DNA from: Kiloniellaceae bacterium
Lineage (GTDB): Bacteria; Pseudomonadota; Alphaproteobacteria; Kiloniellales; Kiloniellaceae
Length of the DNA: 64,000 bases
Assembly: GCA_021776195.1 (NCBI GenBank)
Contig: JAJFGK010000062.1
Span: 36,980 to 100,979 of the forward strand
Direction: 5' to 3'
In this document: in pieces, positions 43,262 through 52,143 of the stretch
Position numbering within the stretch: position 1 is the stretch's first letter
How the letters are laid out: each line of letters opens with the position of its first letter
Notes under the pieces: generated by a model
What the model was told of the DNA's origin: nothing
The model's database searches: none
Seen by the model: only the letters and a program-made list of their open reading frames with translations
Position numbers and translations under genes: made by a program

Positions 43262-43502
43262 CGGAGTCTCTCCCTTTTCGGTCCTGTTGAGCTCGCTTTC
43301 GCCGGGTTCCGACGCCCGGCGCCAGGCAGGACGGCAAGTAAGATAACGAAAAGTGGCTGAATTTTGTTCAAGAGCGCCCTTCACCAAGACGTGATAGTTT
43401 GCTGCAGGTTGGTTCAAAGGCCGCTACAAGGATGGAGCGGAGGGGGAAGAGGCCCGTGTCACGGGAGATCGGCAGTTATCGGGCAATGGCGGCAGTCGGC
43501 CC

Positions 43503-45257
43503 ATGATCGAAGGACTGAGGCGCCTGGCCCGCAACGACCAGCTTATTCTTTGGGTCCTGGCCGTGCTCATGGGGCTGGCCGCCGGCCTTGCCGCGGTGGC
43601 GTTCCGGCAGGGCATCTCCCTGATCCAGACGGTGACCTACGGAGTTGGCGGCGAAAGCATCGCCAGCTTCGTCTCGGCCCTGCCCTGGTGGCAGATTATG
43701 CTGGTGCCGGCCCTCGGCGGTCTGCTGGTCGGTCTCTTCGTCCACTTTCTCTTGCCCGGTGGGCAGGTCCAGGGGGTGGCGCAGGTGATCGAGGCCTCGG
43801 CGCTGCGCGGCGGCCGTATGTCGCTTCTGACCGGCATCAAGGCGTCTGTTTCCAGCGTCCTCTCCCTCGGCTTCGGCGCGTCGGTAGGACGCGAAGGACC
43901 GGTGGTGCATCTCGGGGCCTCGCTTGGCGGCTGGGTGGCCGACCGCCTGCATCTCGGCCGCCGGGTCTCGCGCACGCTGCTGGGCTGCGGCGTCGCGGCG
44001 GCTGTCGCCTGCTCCTTTAACGCGCCGATCGCCGGCACCTTCTTCGCGCTCGAGGTGGTGGTCGGCCACTACGGGCTTTCCGCCTTCGCCCCGGTGGTGA
44101 TTTCGGCCGTGACCGGGACCCTGATCAGCCGCGCCGTCTATGGTGACTTTCCGGCCTTCATCCTGCCGGAGACCTGGTCCATCGTGTCCTTCTGGGAGTT
44201 TCCGGCCTTTGCCATCCTGGGCGGCGTCTCGGCCGTCGGCGCGATCATCTTCATGCGCTCGATCTTCTTCACCGAGGACCTCTTCAAGCGCTTGCCGCTG
44301 CTGCCGGCCTGGGGCCGTCCGGCGGTTGGCGGGCTTTTGCTGGGCGGCCTGGCGATCTTCTTTCCTCAGCTCTTGGGGGTCGGCTACGAGGCGACCGACG
44401 CGGCGCTGTCGAACAAGTACAGCCTTCAATTGCTGCTGACCCTGATCGTACTGAAGACCGCGGCCACGGCGATCTGTCTCGGAAGCGGCTTTGCCGGCGG
44501 GGTCTTCTCGCCGTCGCTCTTTCTCGGCGCCATGATCGGCGGCGCCTTCGGGGCCATCGCGACCAGCGTCTTTCCGGACCTCTCGTCGGGCTACGGCGCC
44601 TACACGATGATCGGCATGGGGGCGGTTGCCGGCGCGGTGCTCGGGGCCCCGATCTCCACGGCTTTGATGATCTTCGAGCTGACCGGCGGCTACGAGATCA
44701 CCATCGCGGTGATGATCGCCACCGCCATCGCCAGCGTCATCACCCAGCAGTTCCGCATCCGCTCCTTCTTCGCGCTTCAGCTCGAGCGTCGCGGCCTGAA
44801 CATCAAGGACGGCCGCGAGATGGGCTCCCTGCGGGCCATCAGGATCGACGCGCTGATGGAGCGCGACTATCCCACGATCCAGGCCGAGGCCGGCCTCTCC
44901 GAGGTGCGCGAGAAGCTGCAGAAGAGCCCCTGGGGCCTGCTCTTCGTGGTCGACGCCGAGGCCAGGCTGCGCGGCATCCTGTCCTTCGCCGACCTCTCGG
45001 CCGCCGCCTTCGATACCAGCCGCGACCACGAGTTCTGCGCGGCGAACCTGTCGCACGACGCGCCGGCGGTTCTGGCGATGGACGACGATCTCGAAACCGC
45101 GCTGGCGGTCTACCATGCCGCCGACGAGGCCCACGTGCCGGTTGTCGACAGCCGCGATTCCATGTTGCTGGTCGGTATGGCCCACGAGAGCGAGGTGCTG
45201 CTAGCCTATCACAGGGCCTTGAGCGAGACCCGGGCGGAGGAGAGCGGTAGCGTATAG
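43503..45257 (+). CDS. ClC family chloride channel/antiporter with C-terminal CBS pair
   Basis: This 584-residue protein has a ClC membrane domain (~1-430). The gating-glutamate motif is GASVGREGPVVHLGASL and the anion-site motif is GSGFAGGVFSPSLFLGAMIG. The classical first GSGIP motif is replaced by GGQVQGVAQVIEASALRGG, as in many bacterial ClC proteins of this branch. The C-terminus holds two CBS domains (LMERDYPTIQAEAGLSEVRE and the half starting LSHDAPAVLAMDDDLETAL), which may bind nucleotides. It moves chloride or another anion across the inner membrane, coupled to protons if the gating glutamate acts as expected. Confidence 0.94.
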   Translation: MIEGLRRLARNDQLILWVLAVLMGLAAGLAAVAFRQGISLIQTVTYGVGGESIASFVSALPWWQIMLVPALGGLLVGLFVHFLLPGGQVQGVAQVIEASALRGGRMSLLTGIKASVSSVLSLGFGASVGREGPVVHLGASLGGWVADRLHLGRRVSRTLLGCGVAAAVACSFNAPIAGTFFALEVVVGHYGLSAFAPVVISAVTGTLISRAVYGDFPAFILPETWSIVSFWEFPAFAILGGVSAVGAIIFMRSIFFTEDLFKRLPLLPAWGRPAVGGLLLGGLAIFFPQLLGVGYEATDAALSNKYSLQLLLTLIVLKTAATAICLGSGFAGGVFSPSLFLGAMIGGAFGAIATSVFPDLSSGYGAYTMIGMGAVAGAVLGAPISTALMIFELTGGYEITIAVMIATAIASVITQQFRIRSFFALQLERRGLNIKDGREMGSLRAIRIDALMERDYPTIQAEAGLSEVREKLQKSPWGLLFVVDAEARLRGILSFADLSAAAFDTSRDHEFCAANLSHDAPAVLAMDDDLETALAVYHAADEAHVPVVDSRDSMLLVGMAHESEVLLAYHRALSETRAEESGSV

Positions 45258-45322
45258 CCGGACAAGGCACGGCCCGGGACTGGCTTTCGGCGAAACCCGG
45301 ACTGAAGGAACAGGAGGCGGTG

Positions 45323-45721
45323 ATGCCGGATCCATCGAGACAGGGCGGCTGCGAATGCGGGGCGGTGCGCTACGAAGTGACCGCGGCGCCCGGCCCCGTG
45401 TCGCTCTGCCATTGCCATCAGTGCCGCCGTCTGCATGGCAGTCCCGGTGCCTTCACCCGGGTGGCGCGCGAGGACTTCGGCCTGACCGAAGACCGGGGCC
45501 TCAAGTGGCATCAGTCCTCGGAAAAGGGCTGGCGCGGCTTTTGCGGCACCTGCGGCTCGGCGCTCTTCGCCTCCTTCCAGGACGACCCGCTGGTCTACTT
45601 CACCCCGGGCTCGCTCGACGACGACAGCGGCATCGTCACGGCGCGCCATATCTTCGTGGCGCATCGCGGCCGGTCCTACGAGATCGCCGACGACCTGCCG
45701 CGTTTCGACGCCTACGACTGA
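45323..45721 (+). CDS. GFA family zinc-binding protein (CENP-V/GFA fold)
   Basis: This 132-residue protein shows the zinc cysteines of the GFA fold: GGCECGAVRYEV, SLCHCHQCRRLHG and GFCGTCGSALF. Members were first described as glutathione-dependent formaldehyde-activating enzymes, but most have no proven activity. AGGAGG five bases upstream selects the ATG at 45323. It is a single gene downstream of the ClC gene (65 bp) and may share its transcript. Confidence 0.92.
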   Translation: MPDPSRQGGCECGAVRYEVTAAPGPVSLCHCHQCRRLHGSPGAFTRVAREDFGLTEDRGLKWHQSSEKGWRGFCGTCGSALFASFQDDPLVYFTPGSLDDDSGIVTARHIFVAHRGRSYEIADDLPRFDAYD

Positions 45722-45836
45722 GGCCGGGTCGGGGCCGAGCAGCGGCGGCCGACTAGGGCGGCTCTTTCCCCGAGGGCGTTTTGGCGCGCGGTCCAGGTGG
45801 CGTGGGGGAGGGATGAGGAGGTTAAATTCGCGGTGG

Positions 45837-46093
45837 CCCCACCCCCACCCCAGCCCTCCCCCGTCAAGGGGGACGGGGAAGTGAAGCAAGCCTCCCATCA
45901 AGGGAAAGGGAAAACTGCAAAAGCTGGGGCCGAAATCGAGATCGCGGCCAAAGCCCCAAAAGCGACTAAACCATGGAAACTGTTACCCATGTCTCCGGGC
46001 CAAATTGTTACCCATCTATCCGGGTTGGACCCCCCAGCTTACCTCCACCTCGACGGGGGAGGTCGGGCGCGTCAGCGCAGGGGTGGGGGTGGG
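45837..46093. repeat. inverted pair of CCCCACCCCCACCCC elements
   Basis: The left copy (45837-45878) reads CCCCACCCCCACCCC, then a perfect small hairpin TCCCCC-GTCAA-GGGGGA (45857-45873). The right copy, read on the minus strand from 46093, gives CCCACCCCCACCCC and then CCTCCCCCGTC. The two copies face each other across about 160 bp that includes the IS-end-like repeats, as if an insertion had split or duplicated the element. Confidence 0.55.
45981..46023. mobile_element. IS-end remnant with two direct copies of TGTTACCCAT...TCCGG
   Basis: TGTTACCCATGTCTCCGG (45981-45998) recurs with two changes at 46006-46023. The word resembles the terminal repeats of IS481/IS3-like elements as I remember them. 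No transposase fragment is visible nearby, so this would be a solo end or a small non-autonomous remnant. Confidence 0.4.
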
Positions 46094-46145
46094 ACGCTGC
46101 CGCCGGTCTCGAAAGGGAGTCATCGGCCCACAGACCCGAACGCAA

Positions 46146-46176
46146 CAAGAGCGCCCCGGGGGGAGAGGCGCTCTTG
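46146..46176 (-). terminator. stem-loop downstream of the LysR gene
   Basis: CAAGAGCGCC (46146-46155) and GGCGCTCTTG (46167-46176) form a perfect 10-bp stem with an 11-base loop. On the minus strand it lies about 220 bases after the LysR stop and is followed by a weak TTG-rich tail, so a terminator role is possible but not strong. Confidence 0.4.
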
Positions 46177-46398
46177 CTGTTCGCGTCGAAGAAAGAGGGG
46201 GGCGGCCGCGAAACGTCGGGGGAACTGGGCCGCCCCCTCCAGGTCACCAGCCTTTGCTTGGGGGCAATAGGGTCAAGGCGGGCTGGGGCGCCTCGTACAG
46301 AGAGGGGAAGTCTCCGTGCTTATGAAGGTAGGGGGCCTTTGCGGCTGCGCCGTGCCCGAATTGAGGCGATTTTGTGATCGGGCGATTTCGTTTGGCCC

Positions 46399-47304
46399 TC
46401 ACGCCGCCTTCTCGATCCGGCCCAGCAGGCGGGGAGCCTCGCGCCGGTAGATCGCGATCAGCGCGTCCATCACGGCGCGCACCGCCGGCGAGCGGCGCAG
46501 GTCGCGGTGGACCACCATGTGCAAGTCGCGGGTCACCTCGGCCAGGGGCGGGGTCAGGCGGATCAGGCGCTCGTCGGCGTCGCCGGCAAAGCAGGGCAGC
46601 ACGCCCAGGCCGTTGCCCTTGGTCACCGCCTGATGCAGCACCAGCCCGTCGTCGATGCGGACATGGGGCAGGCGCCCTTCGAGCCGCACCAGGAGCCATT
46701 TTTGGTTCTGGAAGTAGGCGTGGGCCTCGTCATAGCCGACCCACTGGCAGTCCCGGTAGCGGCCCTCGCCGTGGGCTTCGGGGTGGGCCGCCACATAGTC
46801 GCGCGCGCCATAGACGGCATAGGCATAGGAACCGATCTTGCGGGCGATCAGGTCGGGATTCTCCGGCAGGCACTCGCGAATCAAAAGGTCGGCCTCGCGC
46901 CGCCCCAGATCGGCGTCGTTGTGGCTCACGCCGATCTCGATCTCGATCTCCGGTAACTGCTGGTTCAGCTCGCCCAGATAGTCGGTCAGGAAGGGAGCGA
47001 AGCTTTCCCAGAGCGAGACCCGTACGGTGCCGCGCAGACCGTCGCGCAGGCTGGCCTGACGGCGGTCGACGGCCAGGGCGGAGGACTCCATGGCCTCGGC
47101 CAGCGGGCGCAGCTCGTCGCCGGCCGCGGTCGGCACGAAACCGTCGGGCAGGCGGTCGAAAAGGCGCGTGCCCATGGCCGCCTCCAGCGCCTTCAGCCGG
47201 CGACCCACGGTCGGCTGGGTGACCTTCAAGGCGCGAGCCGCCGCCGAAAGGCTGCCGCCGCGCGCCACCGCCAGGAAAATTCGCAAATCGTCCCAATTGG
47301 TCAT
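46399..47304 (-). CDS. LysR-family transcriptional regulator
   Basis: This 301-residue regulator has an N-terminal winged helix-turn-helix (WDDLRIFLAVARGGSLSAAARAL, then TQPTVGRRLKALE). A two-lobed effector domain follows, with VSLWESFAPFLTDYLGELNQ and GNGLGVLPCFAGDADERLIR. It is divergent from the fused ABC transporter gene across 133 bp that contains a strong inverted repeat (47320-47351). By LysR custom it probably controls that transporter and the dioxygenase behind it. Effector unknown. Confidence 0.94.
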   Translation of the reverse strand: MTNWDDLRIFLAVARGGSLSAAARALKVTQPTVGRRLKALEAAMGTRLFDRLPDGFVPTAAGDELRPLAEAMESSALAVDRRQASLRDGLRGTVRVSLWESFAPFLTDYLGELNQQLPEIEIEIGVSHNDADLGRREADLLIRECLPENPDLIARKIGSYAYAVYGARDYVAAHPEAHGEGRYRDCQWVGYDEAHAYFQNQKWLLVRLEGRLPHVRIDDGLVLHQAVTKGNGLGVLPCFAGDADERLIRLTPPLAEVTRDLHMVVHRDLRRSPAVRAVMDALIAIYRREAPRLLGRIEKAA

Positions 47305-47319
47305 GGTGCGATGCCTCCA

Positions 47320-47351
47320 GATTCGGCTATGCGTATTTGTATAGCAGAATC
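47320..47351. promoter_or_regulatory. candidate LysR operator
   Basis: GATTCGGCTAT (47320-47330) and ATAGCAGAATC (47341-47351) pair at 10 of 11 positions around a 10-base spacer. The site begins 16 bp upstream of the lysR start codon and ends 87 bp before the ABC gene start. Position, symmetry and the T...A ends fit an LTTR box used for autoregulation and divergent activation. Confidence 0.6.
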
Positions 47352-47437
47352 AAAAATTCTTGGAAAGCCATGCGCAAGTTTTGGGTGTAGGACTCTTGGC
47401 AGATAATGACAATAGAGCCTTCCACGAGGACCCGCCG

Positions 47438-50400
47438 ATGTATTTCAATCCGAAGCTTTGGATCTTCACCGCCGGCCTGCGCGGCCGAATTGTCGGCGCC
47501 GTCAGCCTCGGTCTTCTGGCGACGGTCTTCGGGATCGCCCGGTTGGCGCTGCTCGGCTGGCTGCTCGGCCGCATCTTCGCCGGCGCGCCCTGGGAGGAAC
47601 TGCTTTGGACCGGTGGCGCGACGGTCGCCGTGATCCTGGGGCGCGGGATCCTGGAGTACGCCCGCATCATGGTCGCCCACGGTACCGCGGCGAAGGTTCA
47701 GCTCCACCTGCGTGCGCTGCTCTACGACAAGCTGGTGGCGCTTGGGCCGGCCTACTTCGGGCTGACCCGGACCGGCGATGTCATCACCGCGGTGGTCGAC
47801 GGCGTCGAGCACCTGGAGACCTACTTCGGCAAGTACCTGCCGCAGCTTTTCGTCGCCACCGCCACGCCGGTCCTGATCTTCGCCTTCGTCGCCTGGCTCG
47901 ACCTGCCGGTGGCGCTGGTCTTCCTGGCCGCCGCGCTGGTCACCTTGGTGGCACCGGTCGGCTTTCACCGCTTCGACCAGGAGGCGGCTCTCGCGCGCTC
48001 CAAGGCCTACGGCGATTTCGCCGCCGAGTTCCTCGATTCGATCCAGGGTCTGGCCACCCTGAAGGCCTTCGGGCAGAGCCGCGCCCGGGCCAAGATCCTG
48101 AGCGCCAAGGCCGAGGCCCTGTTTCGCTCGACCATGTGGGTGCTGGCGACCAATTCCCTGACCCGCGGCATCACCGATACCGGCATCGCCGTCGGCGCCG
48201 CGGCGGCGCTGGCGGTCGGCGCCTACCGGGTCGGCCAGGGCGCCATGAGCCTGGAGGCGCTGCTGGTCGTGCTGCTGCTCGGCATCGAGGTCTTCCGGCC
48301 CCTGCGCGACCTGCGCAGCCTGCTGCACGAGGGCATGCTGTCCCAGTCGGCGGCGCGCCAGATCATGGGCCTGCTGGAGCGCGAGCCGGCGATCGCCGAT
48401 ATCCAAGTCGGGACCCCCGCTGCCGCCGAACCGGCGCTCGATCTGGCGCCGGGCCTGGCCTTCGAGGAGGTGACCTTCGCCTATCCCAGCGGCCGTGGCG
48501 AGGCCCACCGCAAGCTGTCCTTCTCGGTTGCGCCGGGCGAGCGCATCGGCGTGGTGGGACCCAGCGGCTGCGGCAAGTCCTCGATCGTGAAGCTGCTGCT
48601 GCGCCTCTACGACCCCCAGGCGGGCCGAGTCCTGATCGGCGGCCGCGATCTTCGCGATCTGAGTTTCGCGCAGATCCGCGGTCAACTCGCCGTGGTCAAC
48701 CAGGACACCACCCTGTTTCACGGCACGGTCGAGGACAACCTGCGCCTCGGCAAGCCCGGCGCCGATCACGACGAGCTGGAGGCCGCGGCCAAGGCGGCCA
48801 ACGCCCACGGCTTCATCGCCGCCTTGCCGCAAGGCTACCAGACCCTGGTCGGCGAGCGCGGCGTGAAACTGTCGGGCGGCCAGCGCCAACGCATCGCCAT
48901 CGCCCGCGCCCTTCTGCGCGACGCCCCGATCCTGGTTCTGGACGAGGCGCTGTCGGCGGTCGACGCCGAGAACGAGGCGGTGATTCAAGACGCCCTCGAC
49001 CGGCTTATGGCCGGCCGCACCACGCTGATCCTGGCCCATCGGCTCTCCAGTGTCATCGAGGCCGACCGTATCCTGGTGCTCGACGAGGGCCGGGTGGTCG
49101 AGTCCGGTTCGCACGGCGAGCTTCTGGCCGGCGGCGGCGCCTATCACCGCCTGATGTCGGAACAGGCCGAGGAGCGCGCCCGGGGTGCGAGTGTCCTGAT
49201 CGACGGGACGGCGGAGGGGCTCGGTGCCTGGGAGGCGGCGGAGGCCGACGGCGCGGGCCCGGAGATCGTCCAGGAGGAGGCCATCCTGCAAGCCGAGGGG
49301 CTCGGTTGGACCGGCGCCCTCGCCGTGCTCATGAAGTTCGTCAAACCCTGGAAGGGCCGTCTGGCCCTGACCTTTCTTTTCGGCGTGACCCGGGTCGCCG
49401 CCTTCATCGGTGTCGCCCTGGTCTCGGCCCTGGCGGTCGCGGCGGTCAGACAGGGCGAGCCGGTCTTCGCGCTGATCGTCGCCCTGGCGGTCCTGGCGCC
49501 GACCGCCGGTGTGCTGCACTGGCTCGAATCCTGGGTCGCCCACGACATGGCCTTTCGCCTCCTGACCCAGATGCGCATCGCCCTCTTCGAGAAGATCGAC
49601 AGGCTGGCGCCGGCCTACCTGGTGCGCCGGCGCAGCGGCGATCTGGTGGCCATGGCGACCCACGATGTCGAGCTGGTGGAGTACTTCTTCGCCCATACCA
49701 TCGCCCCGGCCTTCGTCGCCGTGCTGGTGCCGTCGGTGGCGCTGGCCGCGCTGGCCGCCTTCAACCTCACGCTGGCTTTGGCCCTGTTGCCCTTCCTGGC
49801 GGTGGTCGCGCTGTCGCCCTTCCTGCTGCGCCGCCGGCTCGACCGGCTCGCGTCGCGTGACCGCGAGGCCCTGGGCGAGTTGAACGCCCACAGCGTCGAC
49901 ACGGTGCAGGGCCTGGGCGAGATCCTGGCCTTCCAGCAGGAAGGCGAACGCAAGACCGCCTTCCTCGATCTGGTTCGCCGGCACCATGCCGTGCGCCTGC
50001 CCTTCTTCGGCGACCTGACCCTGCAGACCGCCCTGGTCGAGGTCATGACCACCCTGGGCGGCCTGGCCGTGGTGCTGGTCGGCGGCTGGCTGACCGCGAC
50101 GGGGACGATGGAGGCGACCTACCTGCCGTTGCTGACGCTCCTGGCCATGGCCGCCTTTCTGCCGATCTCGGAAATCGCCGACATCGGGCGTCAGTTGGCC
50201 GATACGCTGGGGTCTACCCGGCGGTTGCACAATCTGCACAGCGAGCCGGTGCTGGTGAACGACGGGGTCGAGGCGGTCCCGGAGGCGAAAGGCAAGGGCC
50301 TGCCCGTGGCTTTCGAGGCAGTCCGGTTCGCCTATCCAGGCACCGCCCGCCCGGCCCTGCAAGAGGTCTCTCTCGAGCTCCCGGCCGGCGCGACCGTGGC

Positions 50401-51049
50401 CCTGGTCGGGCCCTCCGGCGCCGGCAAGACCACCATGGCGCACCTGCTGTTGCGCTTCTGGGATCCGGACCAGGGCCGCATCACCCTGGCGGGACAGGAT
50501 CTGCGCGACTACCGGGTCGACGATCTGCGCGGGCAGATCGCCCTGGTCGCCCAGGACACCTATCTGTTCAACGACACCCTGGAGGCCAACATCCGTCTGG
50601 CCCGGCCCGATGCGAGCGAGGCGGACCTGACGGCCGCCATCGAACAGGCGGCCCTGGCGGATTTCGTCTCGCGTCTGCCCGAGGGCCTGGCGACCCCGGT
50701 GGGCGAGCGCGGCGTGGCGCTATCGGGCGGCCAGCGCCAGCGGGTCGCCATCGCCCGGGCCTTTCTGCGCGATGCCGCGGTCCTGGTGCTGGACGAGGCG
50801 ACCTCGCATCTGGACGCGGCCAGCGAACGCATGGTGCACAAGGCCCTGAAGGCGCTGATGGCGCACCGGACCACCCTGGTGATCGCCCACCGCCTTTCCA
50901 CCGTGCGCGAGGCCGATTTGATTGCGGTGTTGGATCAGGGCCGTATTCTGGAGGTCGGCCGCCATGCCGAACTGCTCGCCCGTGGCGGTCTCTTTGCCCA
51001 CCTGGTCAACCGGCAACTGGCAGCGGGGGCCGGCAAGGCGGCGGAATAG
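47438..51049 (+). CDS. fused full ABC transporter (TMD-NBD-TMD-NBD), CydDC-like architecture
   Basis: This 1203-residue chain has a first exporter-type membrane domain (~1-310) and NBD1 (GPSGCGKSS, LSGGQRQR, ILVLDEALSAVDAENEA). A ~70-residue linker leads to a second membrane domain (~640-930) and NBD2 (GPSGAGKTT, LSGGQRQR, VLVLDEATSHLDAASER). The membrane-domain motif LTRTGDVITAVVDGVEHLE and LVRRRSGDLVAMATHDVELVE recall CydD/CydC, which export cysteine and glutathione, but no cydAB is nearby. All catalytic motifs are intact in both NBDs except that NBD1 has ALSAVD in the D-loop region. ATG 47438 follows GAGGA. The TauD-type gene starts 13 bp after its stop. Confidence 0.9.
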   Translation: MYFNPKLWIFTAGLRGRIVGAVSLGLLATVFGIARLALLGWLLGRIFAGAPWEELLWTGGATVAVILGRGILEYARIMVAHGTAAKVQLHLRALLYDKLVALGPAYFGLTRTGDVITAVVDGVEHLETYFGKYLPQLFVATATPVLIFAFVAWLDLPVALVFLAAALVTLVAPVGFHRFDQEAALARSKAYGDFAAEFLDSIQGLATLKAFGQSRARAKILSAKAEALFRSTMWVLATNSLTRGITDTGIAVGAAAALAVGAYRVGQGAMSLEALLVVLLLGIEVFRPLRDLRSLLHEGMLSQSAARQIMGLLEREPAIADIQVGTPAAAEPALDLAPGLAFEEVTFAYPSGRGEAHRKLSFSVAPGERIGVVGPSGCGKSSIVKLLLRLYDPQAGRVLIGGRDLRDLSFAQIRGQLAVVNQDTTLFHGTVEDNLRLGKPGADHDELEAAAKAANAHGFIAALPQGYQTLVGERGVKLSGGQRQRIAIARALLRDAPILVLDEALSAVDAENEAVIQDALDRLMAGRTTLILAHRLSSVIEADRILVLDEGRVVESGSHGELLAGGGAYHRLMSEQAEERARGASVLIDGTAEGLGAWEAAEADGAGPEIVQEEAILQAEGLGWTGALAVLMKFVKPWKGRLALTFLFGVTRVAAFIGVALVSALAVAAVRQGEPVFALIVALAVLAPTAGVLHWLESWVAHDMAFRLLTQMRIALFEKIDRLAPAYLVRRRSGDLVAMATHDVELVEYFFAHTIAPAFVAVLVPSVALAALAAFNLTLALALLPFLAVVALSPFLLRRRLDRLASRDREALGELNAHSVDTVQGLGEILAFQQEGERKTAFLDLVRRHHAVRLPFFGDLTLQTALVEVMTTLGGLAVVLVGGWLTATGTMEATYLPLLTLLAMAAFLPISEIADIGRQLADTLGSTRRLHNLHSEPVLVNDGVEAVPEAKGKGLPVAFEAVRFAYPGTARPALQEVSLELPAGATVALVGPSGAGKTTMAHLLLRFWDPDQGRITLAGQDLRDYRVDDLRGQIALVAQDTYLFNDTLEANIRLARPDASEADLTAAIEQAALADFVSRLPEGLATPVGERGVALSGGQRQRVAIARAFLRDAAVLVLDEATSHLDAASERMVHKALKALMAHRTTLVIAHRLSTVREADLIAVLDQGRILEVGRHAELLARGGLFAHLVNRQLAAGAGKAAE

Positions 51050-51062
51050 GGGTGCCCCGACA

Positions 51063-52127
51063 TTGAGCCTGAACGCGGAGCAAGGACAAGACAGCGGCCC
51101 GGGGTCGGCCGACGCCCTTTTCGACCTGCAGCCCCTGGCAGGGGCGACCTTCGGCGGTCGGGTGCGGTTCCGGGGGACCGCTCATCTCGCCGCAACCCTC
51201 GAGGCCCTGGAGGCCGACCCCGGGGCGCTGCCCGACGCCCTGACCCGCAGCGGCGGCCTGCTCGTGCTGCCGGGCCTTTTGGAGATCGCCGAGGCGCCCG
51301 ACCTGCTGGTGCGGCTCAGCCGCCTTTTCGGCGCCGAGGTGGAGAACTACCACCGGACCCTGACCACCAAGAACAACGTGCACGCCTCGGTGCCGGAGAT
51401 CTATCTGGTCTCCAACATTCCCCCTTGCAGCACCCTGCCGCCGCCGCCGCCGGATCCTCTTCTGGACGAAGAGGGGAACTTCCCGACCCGCTTTCCCCAG
51501 CGCCGCGGCTGGCACACCGACCAGAGCTTCCGCCGGCCGCCGCCGGATATCTCGCTCTTCTATGCCATGGTGCCGTCACCGCCGGGCCAGGGGCAGACGC
51601 TCTTCGCCGACGGCACGGCGGCCTACGAGGCGCTGCCCGAGGCCCTGAAAGGGCGGGTGGCGGACTTGGAGGGCATCCATGTCATGCCCAAGTCCGGCCG
51701 CTCGGAGCAGGCCGTGCGCGCGGGGGAAACGCCCCTGCCGCTTGAACCGCACCAGCGCCCGCAGCGCCAGCCCGTGGTCCGCCGGCACCCGGTGACCGGC
51801 AAGCCGGCGCTCTATCTTTGCGAGGGTGGCCAGATGGACTGGATCGAGGGGCCCCTGGCCGGCCTGGCGCCGGGCCCCGACGGGGAGGGCGCCGCGCTGC
51901 TCTACGAGTTGATGACCCACTTCACCCAGCCGCGCTTCACCTACGTTCACGCGTGGGCCCGGGGCGATCTGGTGATCTACGACAACCGCAACCTGATCCA
52001 TAGCGCGACCTGGTTCGACAAGGCCGCGCATCAACGGCTGATGTGGCGCACCACGGTCTGGGGCAACCCCGGCCCGGCCTACGATGGCGAAGAGAGAAGC
52101 TGGGTTCCCGAAGGCCAGACGGCCTGA
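51063..52127 (+). CDS. TauD/TfdA family Fe(II)/2-oxoglutarate-dependent dioxygenase-like protein
   Basis: This 354-residue protein has the facial triad H-x-D in RGWHTDQSFRRPPPDISLFY and the distal histidine in IYDNRNLIHSATWFD. The 2-oxoglutarate arginine is expected in RLMWRTTVWGNP. Such enzymes hydroxylate or desulfonate small substrates such as taurine, carnitine or amino-acid derivatives. The start is assigned to TTG 51063, 13 bp after the ABC stop, because residues upstream in this frame overlap the ABC gene; this makes a weakly initiated, coupled gene. Co-transcription with the transporter suggests the product or substrate crosses the membrane through it. Confidence 0.87.
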   Translation: MSLNAEQGQDSGPGSADALFDLQPLAGATFGGRVRFRGTAHLAATLEALEADPGALPDALTRSGGLLVLPGLLEIAEAPDLLVRLSRLFGAEVENYHRTLTTKNNVHASVPEIYLVSNIPPCSTLPPPPPDPLLDEEGNFPTRFPQRRGWHTDQSFRRPPPDISLFYAMVPSPPGQGQTLFADGTAAYEALPEALKGRVADLEGIHVMPKSGRSEQAVRAGETPLPLEPHQRPQRQPVVRRHPVTGKPALYLCEGGQMDWIEGPLAGLAPGPDGEGAALLYELMTHFTQPRFTYVHAWARGDLVIYDNRNLIHSATWFDKAAHQRLMWRTTVWGNPGPAYDGEERSWVPEGQTA

Positions 52128-52143
52128 CCTGCGAAGAAAGGCG

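Larger units (their letters stand above)
45722..46398. other. 677-bp gene-free region of repeat and IS debris
   Basis: No frame here has protein-like sequence. The region holds a pair of inverted GC-rich elements (45837-45878 and 46041-46093) flanking two copies of an IS-end-like word (45981-46023), and a long stem-loop (46146-46176). The remainder up to the LysR stop at 46399 was not recognised. Confidence 0.6.

Noticed and set aside
47327..50443. 1038-codon open frame opposite the fused ABC transporter
   Set aside because: Antisense shadow of a gene with intact Walker motifs; low-complexity composition and no start signal.
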